The position numbers were made by a program, and so were the translations under genes. The notes beneath the pieces were generated by a model, which worked only from the letters and a program-made list of their open reading frames with translations, ran no database searches and had not been told where the DNA came from. 64,000 nucleotides of DNA from Odontesthes bonariensis. Lineage: Eukaryota; Chordata; Actinopteri; Atheriniformes; Atherinopsidae. The DNA is taken from contig NC_134508.1 in assembly GCF_027942865.1 (NCBI RefSeq), forward strand, positions 36,515,466-36,579,465, read 5' to 3'. Each line of letters opens with the position of its first letter. The first letter of the stretch is position 1. Positions 1 to 10,897 of the stretch are shown here, one piece after another.

Positions 1-3000
1 AAGTCTGCTTTAATTCTGCTAGAGTCAGCATTTTCAAAAGCTCATGGAGCTAATGTTGATTTAATTAGCTTGCGAGACCAGATGATATCTGCCAGGCACA
101 GCTGTCATTTCGTCAGCTTCTGATAAGAAATGAGATGCATCCTCCTTCTTCTGTATCTGAAATAAAATGCCAAGGATTTAAAGAGTTAACAAGAATCTTG
201 AGTAGTAAACCTGCCCGCATCATTGTTCTGAACTACATGATGTGAGAATGATTGGCTCAAAAATCAGGAGGAGTAAGGAGGACCGAGATTTGTGTAGAAA
301 AAGTAGAATGGCTCTTTGAATTGTTTTACATTTGAAGAAAGCTAAGAAAAGCCTTAGAAAAGTGGATCCGTGAACATTAATGTGATGGAGGTCACTCAAT
401 CTAATAATCATATTGTAAATGTGAAGAAAATGACAACATATTGCAGGAGCAGATGCACTCAGTGCTGAGAGGGAAGTTATCCTGTCCTTCTTCCCTGATG
501 ATAAAGCTCTTTTACATAAACTAGGAAAAAAGGGAGGTTACATGAAAACGTTATTTGTCCACCTCCTGCACGTTGTAGGAAATATTAATGAAGTTGTATA
601 GATTTTCAAGCAGTTATTGAAATATCTTTAGTTCCACTATAGTTTATCAGACATGATCATCTAGTTTGTAGAAATATTTGTCAAAAATCATTCAATGAAA
701 GTCTTTGAATTAACAGCTTCTTCTAATTCCCCATGGGAAATTTGCACAGCACAAATGTTTCAAAGTAGTCCCACCATAGCAATTAAATTCCCTGTTCAAC
801 AACAATGATTTCATGTGTTCCGATTAGCAACTAGTTATTCTTTTCATTAGAGTAGAATGTTGCCCATCAGCAATAAGCAAACACGCAGGCATCAACTCTT
901 TTATGCATACAACAGTTTCAGAGTGGAGGTTGTTTGCTCTGGTATGCTTTGTTTGGTTTCTTACACTTAAGTATCCTTGTCTTTATCTCTGTGGCAGTTT
1001 TATATTAAAATTTATAATGTTTTATCATCTGTTTCGCTGCTTTTTTCTTGTGGATGACAGTCGTCCTCTGTTGACTTTAATACGAAAAGGAGGTTTCTTC
1101 TTCTTTTCCAAATAAACAGTTTAAGCTTAAAGTTTTACATGTACTTAGTCTAGAGAACCGTAAGATACTTTTATGGAAGGTATAAGGGATTAAAACATAG
1201 TTTAAGTACTCATCGGCACCCTGCAAATCATAATGCATATTGAGCACATTTAATCGGTTCAAGGGAAGAGCTGCAGGGACTTAGAGGTTGAAAAATTTGC
1301 ATTTATATTGTTTTCTGGTACATGGTATTTATTCTAAAGAATGTAACATGTAATTATACCAATATACCAACAGTGTGTGAATTCTCAAACTTTGGTTTCT
1401 CTTCAAAAGAAGGTTATTCAAAGAGAATCCCATGCACACTTTTATTAAGGACGTTTCCTCCATATATTCAGATCTCTGTCTGGATGTTGTATTTTGTCAC
1501 TGAGAAGTTAACAGCCATTACCAGCTGGAGGAACTCATGCTTTGACAGTCACGGAGAGAGGAATAGTCCGATGACAAATAACTTTATACGTTGTGCTGAC
1601 TGCACAATTGTCGCTATATTTTTTCTGAATATATTTGCAATAAATGTGCAGTTAGGAATATTGTTTTACTTTCTTTGTGAATTCACAACAGAAGTGTTTC
1701 ACATTTTAAAGTAGTGACACTGCAGTGTCTTACAGAAGAAAGGGTGGGGCCATGTGTCAACTCACCTCCCTGGAGTTAATGGAAATTTTCATAATGTGAA
1801 TAAAAAGAAGTGTCATTGAAGTTGTAACAATTTAATAGAGAATTAAAACCAAATCTTTTTCAAGAAGAAATGACATGTCAAGCCTGAGTTGTAACACATC
1901 TCAGGTAGTCTACACTCAGAGCTTCTTGGTTTGTTCACATTCATCTCACATAATTCCCAGATCAAATGAAATCCACAAATTATAAACTAATGACGCAGAC
2001 CTCATTCACAAGTTCTTTAAAGACTAGTAATACGTTAAAAGATATCTCCCTTTATGAGTTTTATCACCCCACTTGATTGGATTAGGAGTAAATTGAGCCT
2101 TTTCTCAGTTACAGCTGTGTGCAAATGAGGTTCTCATATCTGTTTACAGGAGCGCTGTTTATCATCAGTTTATTGCCATAATTGACTTTGAAGGGTTTCT
2201 ACCTCATCTTGCAGCAGGAAGAGGCAGAACACTGAGAGTCAATTGTGTGTGAATGTGATATGAAAACATGCAGTTTGACCCATCAGTCATGCGTTTTCAT
2301 TAGCTGACATTTGCTGACATTTTGGGGCTTCCCATTTATTCCAGAGCTTGTATTGTAACAGATCAATCTGGTTAATGCTAAGAAAATTGAGCAGAAGTAA
2401 AGGATGAACATATTTATGATGTTAGGCTGCTTTTAGTCTGTTAGAAACTTTTAGATCAATAAATAAACACAGCTACAATTACTGTAGTTATTTTTTTGTG
2501 AGTACTTTTGTTTACTGGATTTTACATATGGATTGTACATATTTACATATATGCATTGAGACTTCCCATGTTGAATAGGTCATAGTACAAAAAGTAAAAA
2601 ATTGTAATCAGTTAAAGAGTTGAACACAATACATATTTTAAACATTATTACATGAACTTTTTACAATAAAAAAAACAAAAAACGGTAAAGAGCCCATTAC
2701 TAAAGCAGTCATGTAGGGAACCACCTCAGAATCAGATGGATTTCAGCCCGGGAAAACTTTGTGACCGTTCAGTTTTTTTGTTTCATTTTTCATTCAGAGC
2801 AAGGAAGTATTATTTAATTTGAAATATCTGTATTGCGATTGTATTCTATGGAAGGACAATTTGAACAATTGCATGAAGCTCCAAAGGCAACAAAGTTCAA
2901 ATTAAAGGGTATTTGAATTAATTAAAGCTATCTTTTGCTGACATCAGCAATTGAAAAATGAAAGCTTCTATAAGAAAAATCATGGAATTCCTGACACTTA

Positions 3001-6000
3001 TGGATCAACCACTTTCTGTCGTTGGGGGTAGAGGAATCAGGTATTTGACACATCATCTGAGCCCAAAACACATAATATTGAACAGGAGATTCTTTCTTAG
3101 AAGCTTTTGTCATGATAGTTTAATGTCGTTTCATGCTCCACATAAAACCTGCTTAAAGTTAGTTCCAAAGCAAAGTGATCAATTTGAAGACATTTATGGA
3201 ATATACACCGATTGCTTGTTGGTGACCAGCGTAGGTTGTACACCACCTCTCACCCTCTGAAAACTGAGATAGGCACCAGCTCCCCAACAGCCCTAAACAG
3301 GATGAAACAGGTAAAACAATACCTTTTAAGTTCCCTGTTGCTTCTTCGCTACAACATTGAGCCAATGTTGTTGTCTATCCACCGATAAGTCCATTAGTGA
3401 GGCTGACATCCATAAAATAGAACTACATCTAAATGCTATATATCACTGTTGTTTTAACAGATTTCCAGGAGATTTTTGTTTTTGTAATCTACGTATATGA
3501 GTTTCAACACGTCCTTTCCCTTTTTTAAAATGTTGGATTTAAGTTCACTCCTCTTTCCCATGCTGGTTTTATGACTTCATCGCTCAGCTGCACAGTCCCT
3601 GCATGCTTGGCTTGACAGTAAACTTTCCCTGCTGGGACGTCTACCTGTTCCTGGAGGTCATTCCCTCTGCGAACAGGTGGACTGAGTGTGATCAGCACAC
3701 TCAGCAGTTCCCTCATATCCTGAATAGTAGGATGCGCGTTTTAAGCCAAATCGTTCTGGTTACCTGCCCACTGCATACATTTTAGCCCCATGTGTCTGTG
3801 AGTTCTTCAGAAAAAATATAAAGTAGAGCAAACAAATTAAATTCTGATTTCATATGAATGTAGAAGACCTCATTTTATTATAAACCAGGCAAGTGAAACG
3901 ATTTAGAAATATGTTACAAGCCTTCACTCAGGACACCATGCATCTTATTTCAAGAGAAGCACTGTAATTTAGGCTGAGACTCTATTCTTTTTAATAAAAA
4001 GAGCTTGGAAAGTATTGAATACGTTTGACCTTCTTTCCTGGAATTCATTTGCATCTGGCTTATTTGAGGAAAACAATTTTATGTGCTCTGTAAATTCATA
4101 TTTTCTTGTAAGAAGGAAATTTGGCAAAATATTCAGCAGGAACTGGATGAAACTTTCCCTGGGGCTGCAAATTAATGCGGTCAGACATAAAATGGGGTTC
4201 TCAAATAAAATAGAGTCAATGTGGTCAAAAGGTTGAAAACAAATGAGGAAAATGTCTATGGCTGGCACTTAGTCACCAGCTCAGCGAGATTTCAGAATTG
4301 CCTCTCTGCAGATGTTCCAGGGTTTGCTTATTGAAACCCCAGCACAAATGTCAGAGGCGATTTTGGTTTAATTTGTGCAATAAGAAATGTACCATAGACC
4401 TTGAGTGATAATAATTCTTAAATTGGTTTCTGAAAATGGCTGCTGATGAGCCTGACTGGGGCATATATTGGACTCTGGCACAGTACAATGTGGAGCACTG
4501 ATTAGATCTCTTCAGGGTTTCTTTCAGTTTCAGCCTTTTTATTGGATTCTTTCACAATACACAGGGTGGATGAAGCTTGTGCGCAGAATAGAGTGTAATG
4601 TGCAGTGCCTTTGCCATGGCACAGGAAATCATTGCCCAGTGGCTGAGCAAATAAAAGAAAGCAAGTCAGAGGGAGAGTGCCTTTCAGCATCCATCCCAGC
4701 CTTAAAAGGAGAAACCATGTTTTATTCTTATCTTCTAAAATGAAGTAGGGAAAACGTTTCAGATCAAATTTTTGAATTAGCTTTTATTACACTGTATATA
4801 TTTTTATTTACTTTAATTTTCAAGAGTTTGAAATCAGCATTTTTGTTGAGTTTTCATTTGAAACACTTCCTGAAAACAATTACAAAGAATTTCAATTTTA
4901 CATTATAATTAAAAATAGGACAAGTGAATCATCTTTTGATTTTATTCTTTTAAATAATTCTCCTTTTGAATTTGATCCCAACAAACCATTTAAAAATATG
5001 CTTTCTTGAAATGTTTAGCCATGTGTTTCATAATCACTTTTTCTTTTGACAAAACTCTGGAATAAAAGAGGGGTAAAAGAGGTCAGTTACAGTAGTTTTT
5101 AATGCTTGATTGATGTGGGACTTTAGTTATTTTGCACAGTCTTTCCTCCTCATGTTCTTCTGAGAGCCTCTTTTATGCTTTTATACTGACCTTTTGCAAA
5201 TCAGCCTCATTAGTTGTGAGATATTCCACCGGGGGTTATATTTCACAGCTTTTCTTGTTTGTTTTTTTTTTGTTGCTCCCTTTTCAGCTGTTATGACATA
5301 CATTCTTAGCATCAAATTAAAAAAAGCAAGCATTTTTCAGAAGACATGTATTTTTCAACACTGTAAAGCTGTCTTTGTACAATTTTAAATCAATTATGGG
5401 ATTGAAATGATTAGTAGATTATTTTTATTCTACTTTACCAGCATTATACACAGCATCCTTGTTTTTTGTTGTTGTTGTTGTTTTTTTTGTAAAACAGGTC
5501 TGTATGTGAACAGCTAACATTGTTAGCTAGCATGCTAGCAATGACAATTTAGTCAAAGCTAATTTATACAGGTGTAATTTATTTTGCAGGTGTGCTGTCA
5601 AGAACAAAAAAACAAACATAACAAATAAAAACCTGAGAAATGAGAAAGTTATTTGAGCTCATCCTGAAAGGAACATGGTTGTGTGTATGAAATACTGTAT
5701 CATGGTAATACCTCCCATACATGGCAAGACATTTAAAAGCCATCGAAGAATCAACTAGTCAAATGTATTTGAAATACGAAATACATAATATCTACAAATG
5801 TATAATAGCCTGTAAAAAATGTATTCAAAAAGTGGTATTTCAGTTTGTTACCAGATTGATGGACTAACAGCTTCCCACAGCTGCATCATTAGCATGGCTA
5901 AAAACCACAAATATGCACCTAACCATTATGATCGGTGAGCCGACTGCTGGTGGGAACCTTGGGGCGCCGCATTTGGCCATATTTGTACAAGAAGAATATA

Positions 6001-6873
6001 CTGGACATTCATATTTGAAATTGGTCCGATCGAATAGTTGTTTTTTTAAAGAAGATTCTAAATGGAGGAAAATGACCCAGAAGTATTTGTGTAGCAGCTA
6101 TAATAGGAGCTGGTCAAGTTCTCTAAATGCTAAGGAAATAAGCTTTAGAGCTTCCTTCGTCATCTTCCTTGGCATAGAAAACATTAGACTATCCTTTGTG
6201 AAATAAAAAAGGAAAGTATGTAATTCCATCCCACAATTGCTACTCAAAGTGATGCTCTGTCATTTCCATGCAGTCATTGTAACTGTGATTCATGTAAATA
6301 AACAAGAGAGCAAGACAGTGAGGGTGAGCAGTCTGTAAAAACATATTTCATTCTTGTGACTTTTTCTTTACCTTTCTGAACTATCAATGTTGATAATGAA
6401 GTAATATTTTATATCATATCTTAGTATGGTAATGGGATTAGCATCCATGAAACAACATTATAAGAACACTGGCAGAAGTATTCTATCAGTGTAGATGGAG
6501 TCATATTATCACAGCGGCAGAGTTGTCTTTTCTTAAGTCCAAACTAATTTTTTCCACCACCTGTCTTTGACGTCATGATGTTTTCCAACAGAATTATGGA
6601 AAAATGCTTAAGAAATAAATGTTCTTTACTGTTCTACGGGGCCTGGAGTGAAACCATAATGACTTGTTTTTTGGACTGGAGTCTGTTGAAGACAGAGATG
6701 CTTCAGTCAGGTCCCAGTATCTATTAGCTGATACACTTCTGTAATGAAGCTATTTTTCAGAGGTGATCGCTACAGCCAGCTTCTATATCCTATGCTAAAA
6801 CAAACCTACACTTTTAACTCAGGTTTGATAAAATGCTATAATTGAACATGAAGCACTTTCAAGGTTCATATGT
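1..6873. other. Gene-free AT-rich intergenic stretch
   Basis: I see no supportable gene here. The open frames are short, begin at arbitrary ATGs, lack recognisable domains and are not flanked by convincing splice signals. The base composition is AT-rich. Some blocks look less random, with homeodomain-type TAATTA cores, CAGCTG E-boxes and balanced composition: roughly 30-150, 2090-2360 and 4260-4700. These could be conserved non-coding enhancers, but that cannot be judged without alignment. A T-rich tract with a TTG repeat lies near 5461-5490, and a small TTAGCTAGCATGCTAGCAA palindrome near 5522-5540. Confidence 0.6.
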
Positions 6874-6898
6874 TATCTCATCATAAGATATCTCATCA
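6874..6898 (+). repeat. 5' target-site duplication of the LINE
   Basis: These 25 bases are repeated without mismatch at 10873-10897, on the far side of the LINE. The shared block starts TATCTCATCATAAGAT. The bases just outside differ on both sides, as expected for a target-site duplication made by target-primed reverse transcription. Confidence 0.85.
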
Positions 6899-6936
6899 GT
6901 ACTGGAAACAGAGTATTTTTCAGAGCAGTTTCCAAG

Positions 6937-7909
6937 ATGGCGGACACTGTAAAGGTGCCGGCTAAAACCAGAGATTTATACTACAGCAAACGGCACAACT
7001 TTGGTGGAAGACGAACTACTGAACTTTCTTGTGGTAAAAATGAAGACACTCAGTCAGGACGATATTATATTGTTGACTGTGAACCATTTTGGGTCCGAGT
7101 GGATCGAGACCTCGAAGAAGGTACTGTTTGATCTGTGCCCTCATACATCTCAGCGTCTTGTTATGCATAAGGGGCCGCATAAAGATGCAATCAATGTGAA
7201 AAGCTGTCTAAAAGTGCTTAATGAGGCCGGGGAAAACATCCCTCGCTTTGTGTCTCATCATCTAGATGAACTTCCTCCTGTAACTTACAACAGTATTGAC
7301 GTCTCGTGCATGCTGCGGACATTGGAACGTGTGAGTGCGGACATTTCATCACTAAAGCAAGGTGTGTCTCTACAAACTGGACACTGCGATGATCTCCGCG
7401 CTATAGCAACAGGGCTAAATCAGCGGCTAAGTGCTCTTGAGAAAGGCGACGCCCCTGCGAAAAGTTTGCCTGTGCATCTCGCAGGGAGACTGTAAGCCTA
7501 GGGGTGCACATCGCAGGTGCACCCCTAGGCTTACTATGCAGGTGCACCCCTATGCAGAGGCAGGTGCCTATACGGGTCATAAAAACCAAGTTGGTGAGTG
7601 TCTTCGCTTCAAGATTTTCCCCTGATGTAGATTCAGAACAAGTGTCTTGCTACCTGAAGCATAAACTACATCGTGATGTGCCAAAAGATTGACAGTATTC
7701 AAAAGCGCTATAACTCATTCAAAATTACTGTGGAATGCGAAAAAGTAGAGGAAATGTATGAACCGGAGCTTTGGCCAGAGGGAATCTATGTCCGCTGCTT
7801 TTACGAAGCACGAAAAACTGTGGCCTTAAAAACTCTTGGGGTGGCAAGGAGCAATAATGTGTCTAAGGCCGGGGCATCTGCTACGGGCAATGCTGGACTG
7901 TTGTCATGA
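6937..7909 (+). pseudogene. LINE ORF1 protein, frameshifted
   Basis: The putative start ATG (6937) reads MADTVKVPAKTRDL and soon leaves frame. The recognisable ORF1 body lies in the frame running from about 7001 to 7495, with blocks such as LLTVNHFGSEWIETSKK, VLFDLCPHTSQRL and DELPPVTYNSIDV, followed by a heptad-like helical stretch (LRTLERVSADISSLKQG). It ends at TAA 7493-7495 inside an inverted repeat. Further pieces continue in other frames: KTKLVSVFASRFSPDV before about 7690, and YNSFKITVECEKVEEM through the TGA at 7907-7909. I recall a similar order of blocks in ORF1 of other fish and invertebrate LINEs. At least three frame changes make this copy non-coding. The function would be RNA binding or chaperoning in the retrotransposition particle, by family analogy only. 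Confidence 0.75.
7492..7534. repeat. Perfect 18-bp inverted repeat (hairpin) inside LINE ORF1
   Basis: The arm GTAAGCCTAGGGGTGCAC (7492-7509) is the exact reverse complement of 7517-7534, with a 7-base loop. A 15-base piece, GCAGGTGCACCCCTA, occurs at 7513-7527 and again at 7538-7552. The left arm supplies the stop codon that ends the main ORF1 frame, so this rearranged block is a likely cause of ORF1 disruption. Confidence 0.85.
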
Positions 7910-10732
7910 GAACTGTGTCATACAATGCGCATGGCCTGCGCTTAGGACAGAGTGCTAGTGACAAAGCGCAACGCATTGTGATTGACCAACTCTTTGACAG
8001 CACGGACATTCTATGCTTACAAGAAACCCTGTTGCCCAAACAGGACCTCAACAAACTTGGTTCGGTGCATGATGACTTCTATGGGGCAGGAGAGTCTACA
8101 ACTGATTTAAGTTTGGGGTTAGTACGGGGCCGAATATCTGGCGGTGTTGCCATATTCTGGCAAAAGAAATATGACTCACTGATAAGTGTGATACGTTTAG
8201 ATGTTGACTGGGCCATAGCGATCAAGGTTACATATGATAAAAATGAGTTTATTATTTTAAATGTGTACACCCCTTGTGAATACAACACGAATGAAAATGA
8301 ATTTCTGAACAGACTAGCATTCATTAGCTCTTTTATTCAAGAAAATGAATGTACAAGTATATTTGTTATGGGTGATCTGAATGCTGACATCTCAGACAAC
8401 CAGTCTTTGTTTGGTCAACATTTACAGCTCTTTTGTCAAAACAGTAAATTAGTGCTCTCCAGTAAAGTGATGCTGCCAGAGAATAGTTATACATATATCA
8501 GTGAAGCATGGCATACAACATCCTGGCTGGACCACTGTATATGCACAGCTGATTCCCATGATTGTTTATCTGAAATAATGATTCTGTATGATCTGACCAT
8601 ATCAGACCACATTCCTGTCTCTATGGTATTGAATCTGAGCAGTCTACCAGAACTGGCTACTAATAATAGATGCCAACATACATGTAAGAAGATAGACTGG
8701 GCTAAGCTCTCTGAATGCGACCTCTGGAAATACAATAGATTAAGTGATAATAGTCTAAGCAGTGTTTATATCCCACATGTTGTATTCTCTTGTGATACTA
8801 ACTGTCAAAAGCCAGACCACCAGAATAACTTAGTGAATATGTATAAAAATATAGTAAACTGTTTGATTATTGATGGTAAGCGTTTTATTCAAGATAAGAA
8901 AAAACAAAAGGTCAGGCCTGGATGGAATGCATATGTGGCAGATCTCCACTCTGAGGCGAAAGAAGCCTTAAGAAACTGGGTTGCTGCTGGAAAAGTAAAA
9001 CATGGCCCAGAGTTTCAGCATAAGAAGGCCACTAATGCCAGGTATAAATATGCGGTACGCTATGTAAAAAGAAATGAGCAAATGATGAGGGCAAACTCAA
9101 TGGCTAGAAAACTCCATCAAAATGATGTCCAGGAATTCTGGAATGAGGTTAAAGCTATTAACAACAGCAAGATGCCTCTTCCTTCCACTGTAAATGGTGT
9201 ATCTGGGGATGGGAATATTGCTGAGTTAAGGGCGAAGCATTTTGGGGAAATTTTTAACTGTGTTGAAAGTGCTGCTTTTAAAGTGGATGATGTTGGTTAT
9301 GATAATGGTATGATTATTAGACCAGACGAGGTGTGCTATGCCATTGGGAAGCTAGCAGTGAATAAAGCCAGTGGTCCTGACCAAATCACTGCTGAGCATC
9401 TGAAATATGCTAGTTACAGACTTTCAGTGCTACTTGCTTTGTGTTTCTCTGGCCTGTTAGCACATGGCACATTACCTGACTCTCTGTTATCTGTACTATT
9501 GGTACCCGTTATTAAAGATAAAACATGTAAAGCATCTAGTGCAGACAACTATAGGCCCATTGCACTTGCTACCATAATATCCAAAGTCCTAGAGCGGATC
9601 CTTTTGGAGAGGCTCCAAGGATATGTGGAAACAACTGACAATCAGTTTGGTTTTAAACATAAACATGGAACAGATATGTGTATCTATGCATTAAAAGAGC
9701 TTATTTCAAAATACAAGAAGAAGAACTCCACAATATTTATATGTTTTTTAGATGCATCTAGGGCATTTGACCGAGTCAATCATGGAAAATTGTTTTTAAA
9801 ATTATATGAACGAGGGGTTCCTTTATACTTGATACGTATTCTACAGTATTGGTATTCCCACCAAACCATGCAGGTCAGATGGGGCGAAGCATCTTCTAGC
9901 CAGTTCTTGGTTACCAATGGTGTCAGGCAAGGTGGAATTCTCTCCCCTTTTCTTTTTAATCTCTGTATGGATGATCTATCAAAGAAATTAAAAGAATGCA
10001 AGACTGGATGTATGGTTGGGGATAAAATTGTTAATCATCTATTGTATGCTGATGACTTAGTTGTCCTGTCTCCCTATATGTAGTGCTGGTCTACAGCGAC
10101 TGCTTAGAGCCTGCTCAGAGTATGGTGTAGAGTGTGACATCAAATACAACTTAAAAAACAGTGTTGTAATGATTGTCAGGACTAAGGAGGATAAAAAACT
10201 ACACTTCCCTTCCTTTTATTTAAATGACAGTGAGCTGACAACTGTAACTAAAGCAAAATACTTGGGTCATATTCTTAGGAATGACTTATGTGATGATGAT
10301 GATATTCAGCGTCAGTGTTGCAAGCTGTATGCTCAAGCAAATATGCTGGCACGAAAATTTTATATGTGTACGAAAGAGGTCAAAATATCTCTTTTTAAAA
10401 CTTACTGTACTCCACTATGTACAGCTCATCTTTGGTGTAGTTACAGCAGAACTAAGATGAATAAGATCAAGGTGGCTTATAATGATGCACTTAGAATTTT
10501 GCTTAAGGCTCCAAGGTGGGAAAGTGCAAGTGCTCTCTTTGTCACTGCAAATGTGCCCATATTTCAGGCTCTAATGAGGAGCCTTATGTATAAATATATG
10601 TGTAGATTAAATATATCAAGAAATAGAATCATAAGTTGTCTGTCTAATATAAAGGAAAGTGACACCCAATACAATTCTGACACCTGGAAATACTGGAAAA
10701 GCCAATTGTATGTGGGCTTATCCCCAATCTGA
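7906..10732 (+). pseudogene. LINE ORF2: APE endonuclease and reverse transcriptase, one frameshift
   Basis: Frame one (7906-10083) encodes 725 residues. The N-terminal endonuclease/exonuclease/phosphatase domain (about 1-240) keeps N7 (VSYNAHG), E40 (LQET), D157 and N159 (GDLNAD), D209-H210 (WLDH) and S233-D234-H235 (SDH). The reverse transcriptase (about 470-725) keeps KASGPDQI, NYRPIAL, FLDASRAFDRV (D616), NGVRQGGILSPFLFN and YADD (714-717, DNA 10045-10056). A stop at 10081-10083, eight codons past YADD, comes from a small insertion or deletion. The thumb and C-terminal part continue in another frame to 10732, with LLRACSEYG and AKYLGHIL. The start ATG overlaps the ORF1 stop as ATGA (7906-7909), which suggests translation by reinitiation. 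Apart from the frameshift, every catalytic motif I can check is present. Confidence 0.88.
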
Positions 10733-10835
10733 TTTTTAATTAAATGATTGTCTCTGTGTGTGGGGTGGGGGGTTGTATGTCTTTTAATGTATTTTTAATG
10801 TATTGCATATTCTTATCTGGACCTTGAGTCTGTGA

Positions 10836-10862
10836 AATAAAGTTTATTATTATTATTATTAT
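10836..10862 (+). terminator. LINE polyadenylation signal and microsatellite tail
   Basis: AATAAA at 10836-10841 is followed by a run of TTA/ATT triplets to about 10862, which marks the 3' end of the LINE transcript. Short microsatellite tails replace poly(A) in several LINE clades. Confidence 0.7.
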
Positions 10863-10872
10863 CATCATAAGA

Positions 10873-10897
10873 TATCTCATCATAAGATATCTCATCA
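10873..10897 (+). repeat. 3' target-site duplication of the LINE
   Basis: This is the exact partner of 6874-6898. A partial extra copy of the same motif (ATCATAAGAT, about 10864-10873) lies between the microsatellite tail and this repeat, so the precise LINE boundary is uncertain by about ten bases. Confidence 0.85.

Larger units (their letters stand above)
6899..10872 (+). mobile_element. Near full-length non-LTR retrotransposon (LINE)
   Basis: A LINE of about 3.97 kb on the plus strand. In order it holds a short 5' leader, a broken ORF1 (6937-7909), an ORF2 encoding an APE-type endonuclease and reverse transcriptase (7906-10732), an AATAAA signal (10836-10841) and a short TTA/ATT microsatellite tail. 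Perfect 25-bp direct repeats flank it. APE endonuclease, the ORF1 plus ORF2 layout and the microsatellite tail fit the broad CR1/L2/jockey/I assemblage. I cannot assign the clade from memory with confidence. The exact TSD and an ORF2 with only one frameshift suggest a fairly recent insertion, although ORF1 has several lesions. No host gene overlaps it. Confidence 0.9.

Noticed and set aside
1322-1714. 130-codon open frame on the plus strand
   Set aside because: Low-complexity, AT-driven composition, no recognisable domain and no supporting splice or promoter context.
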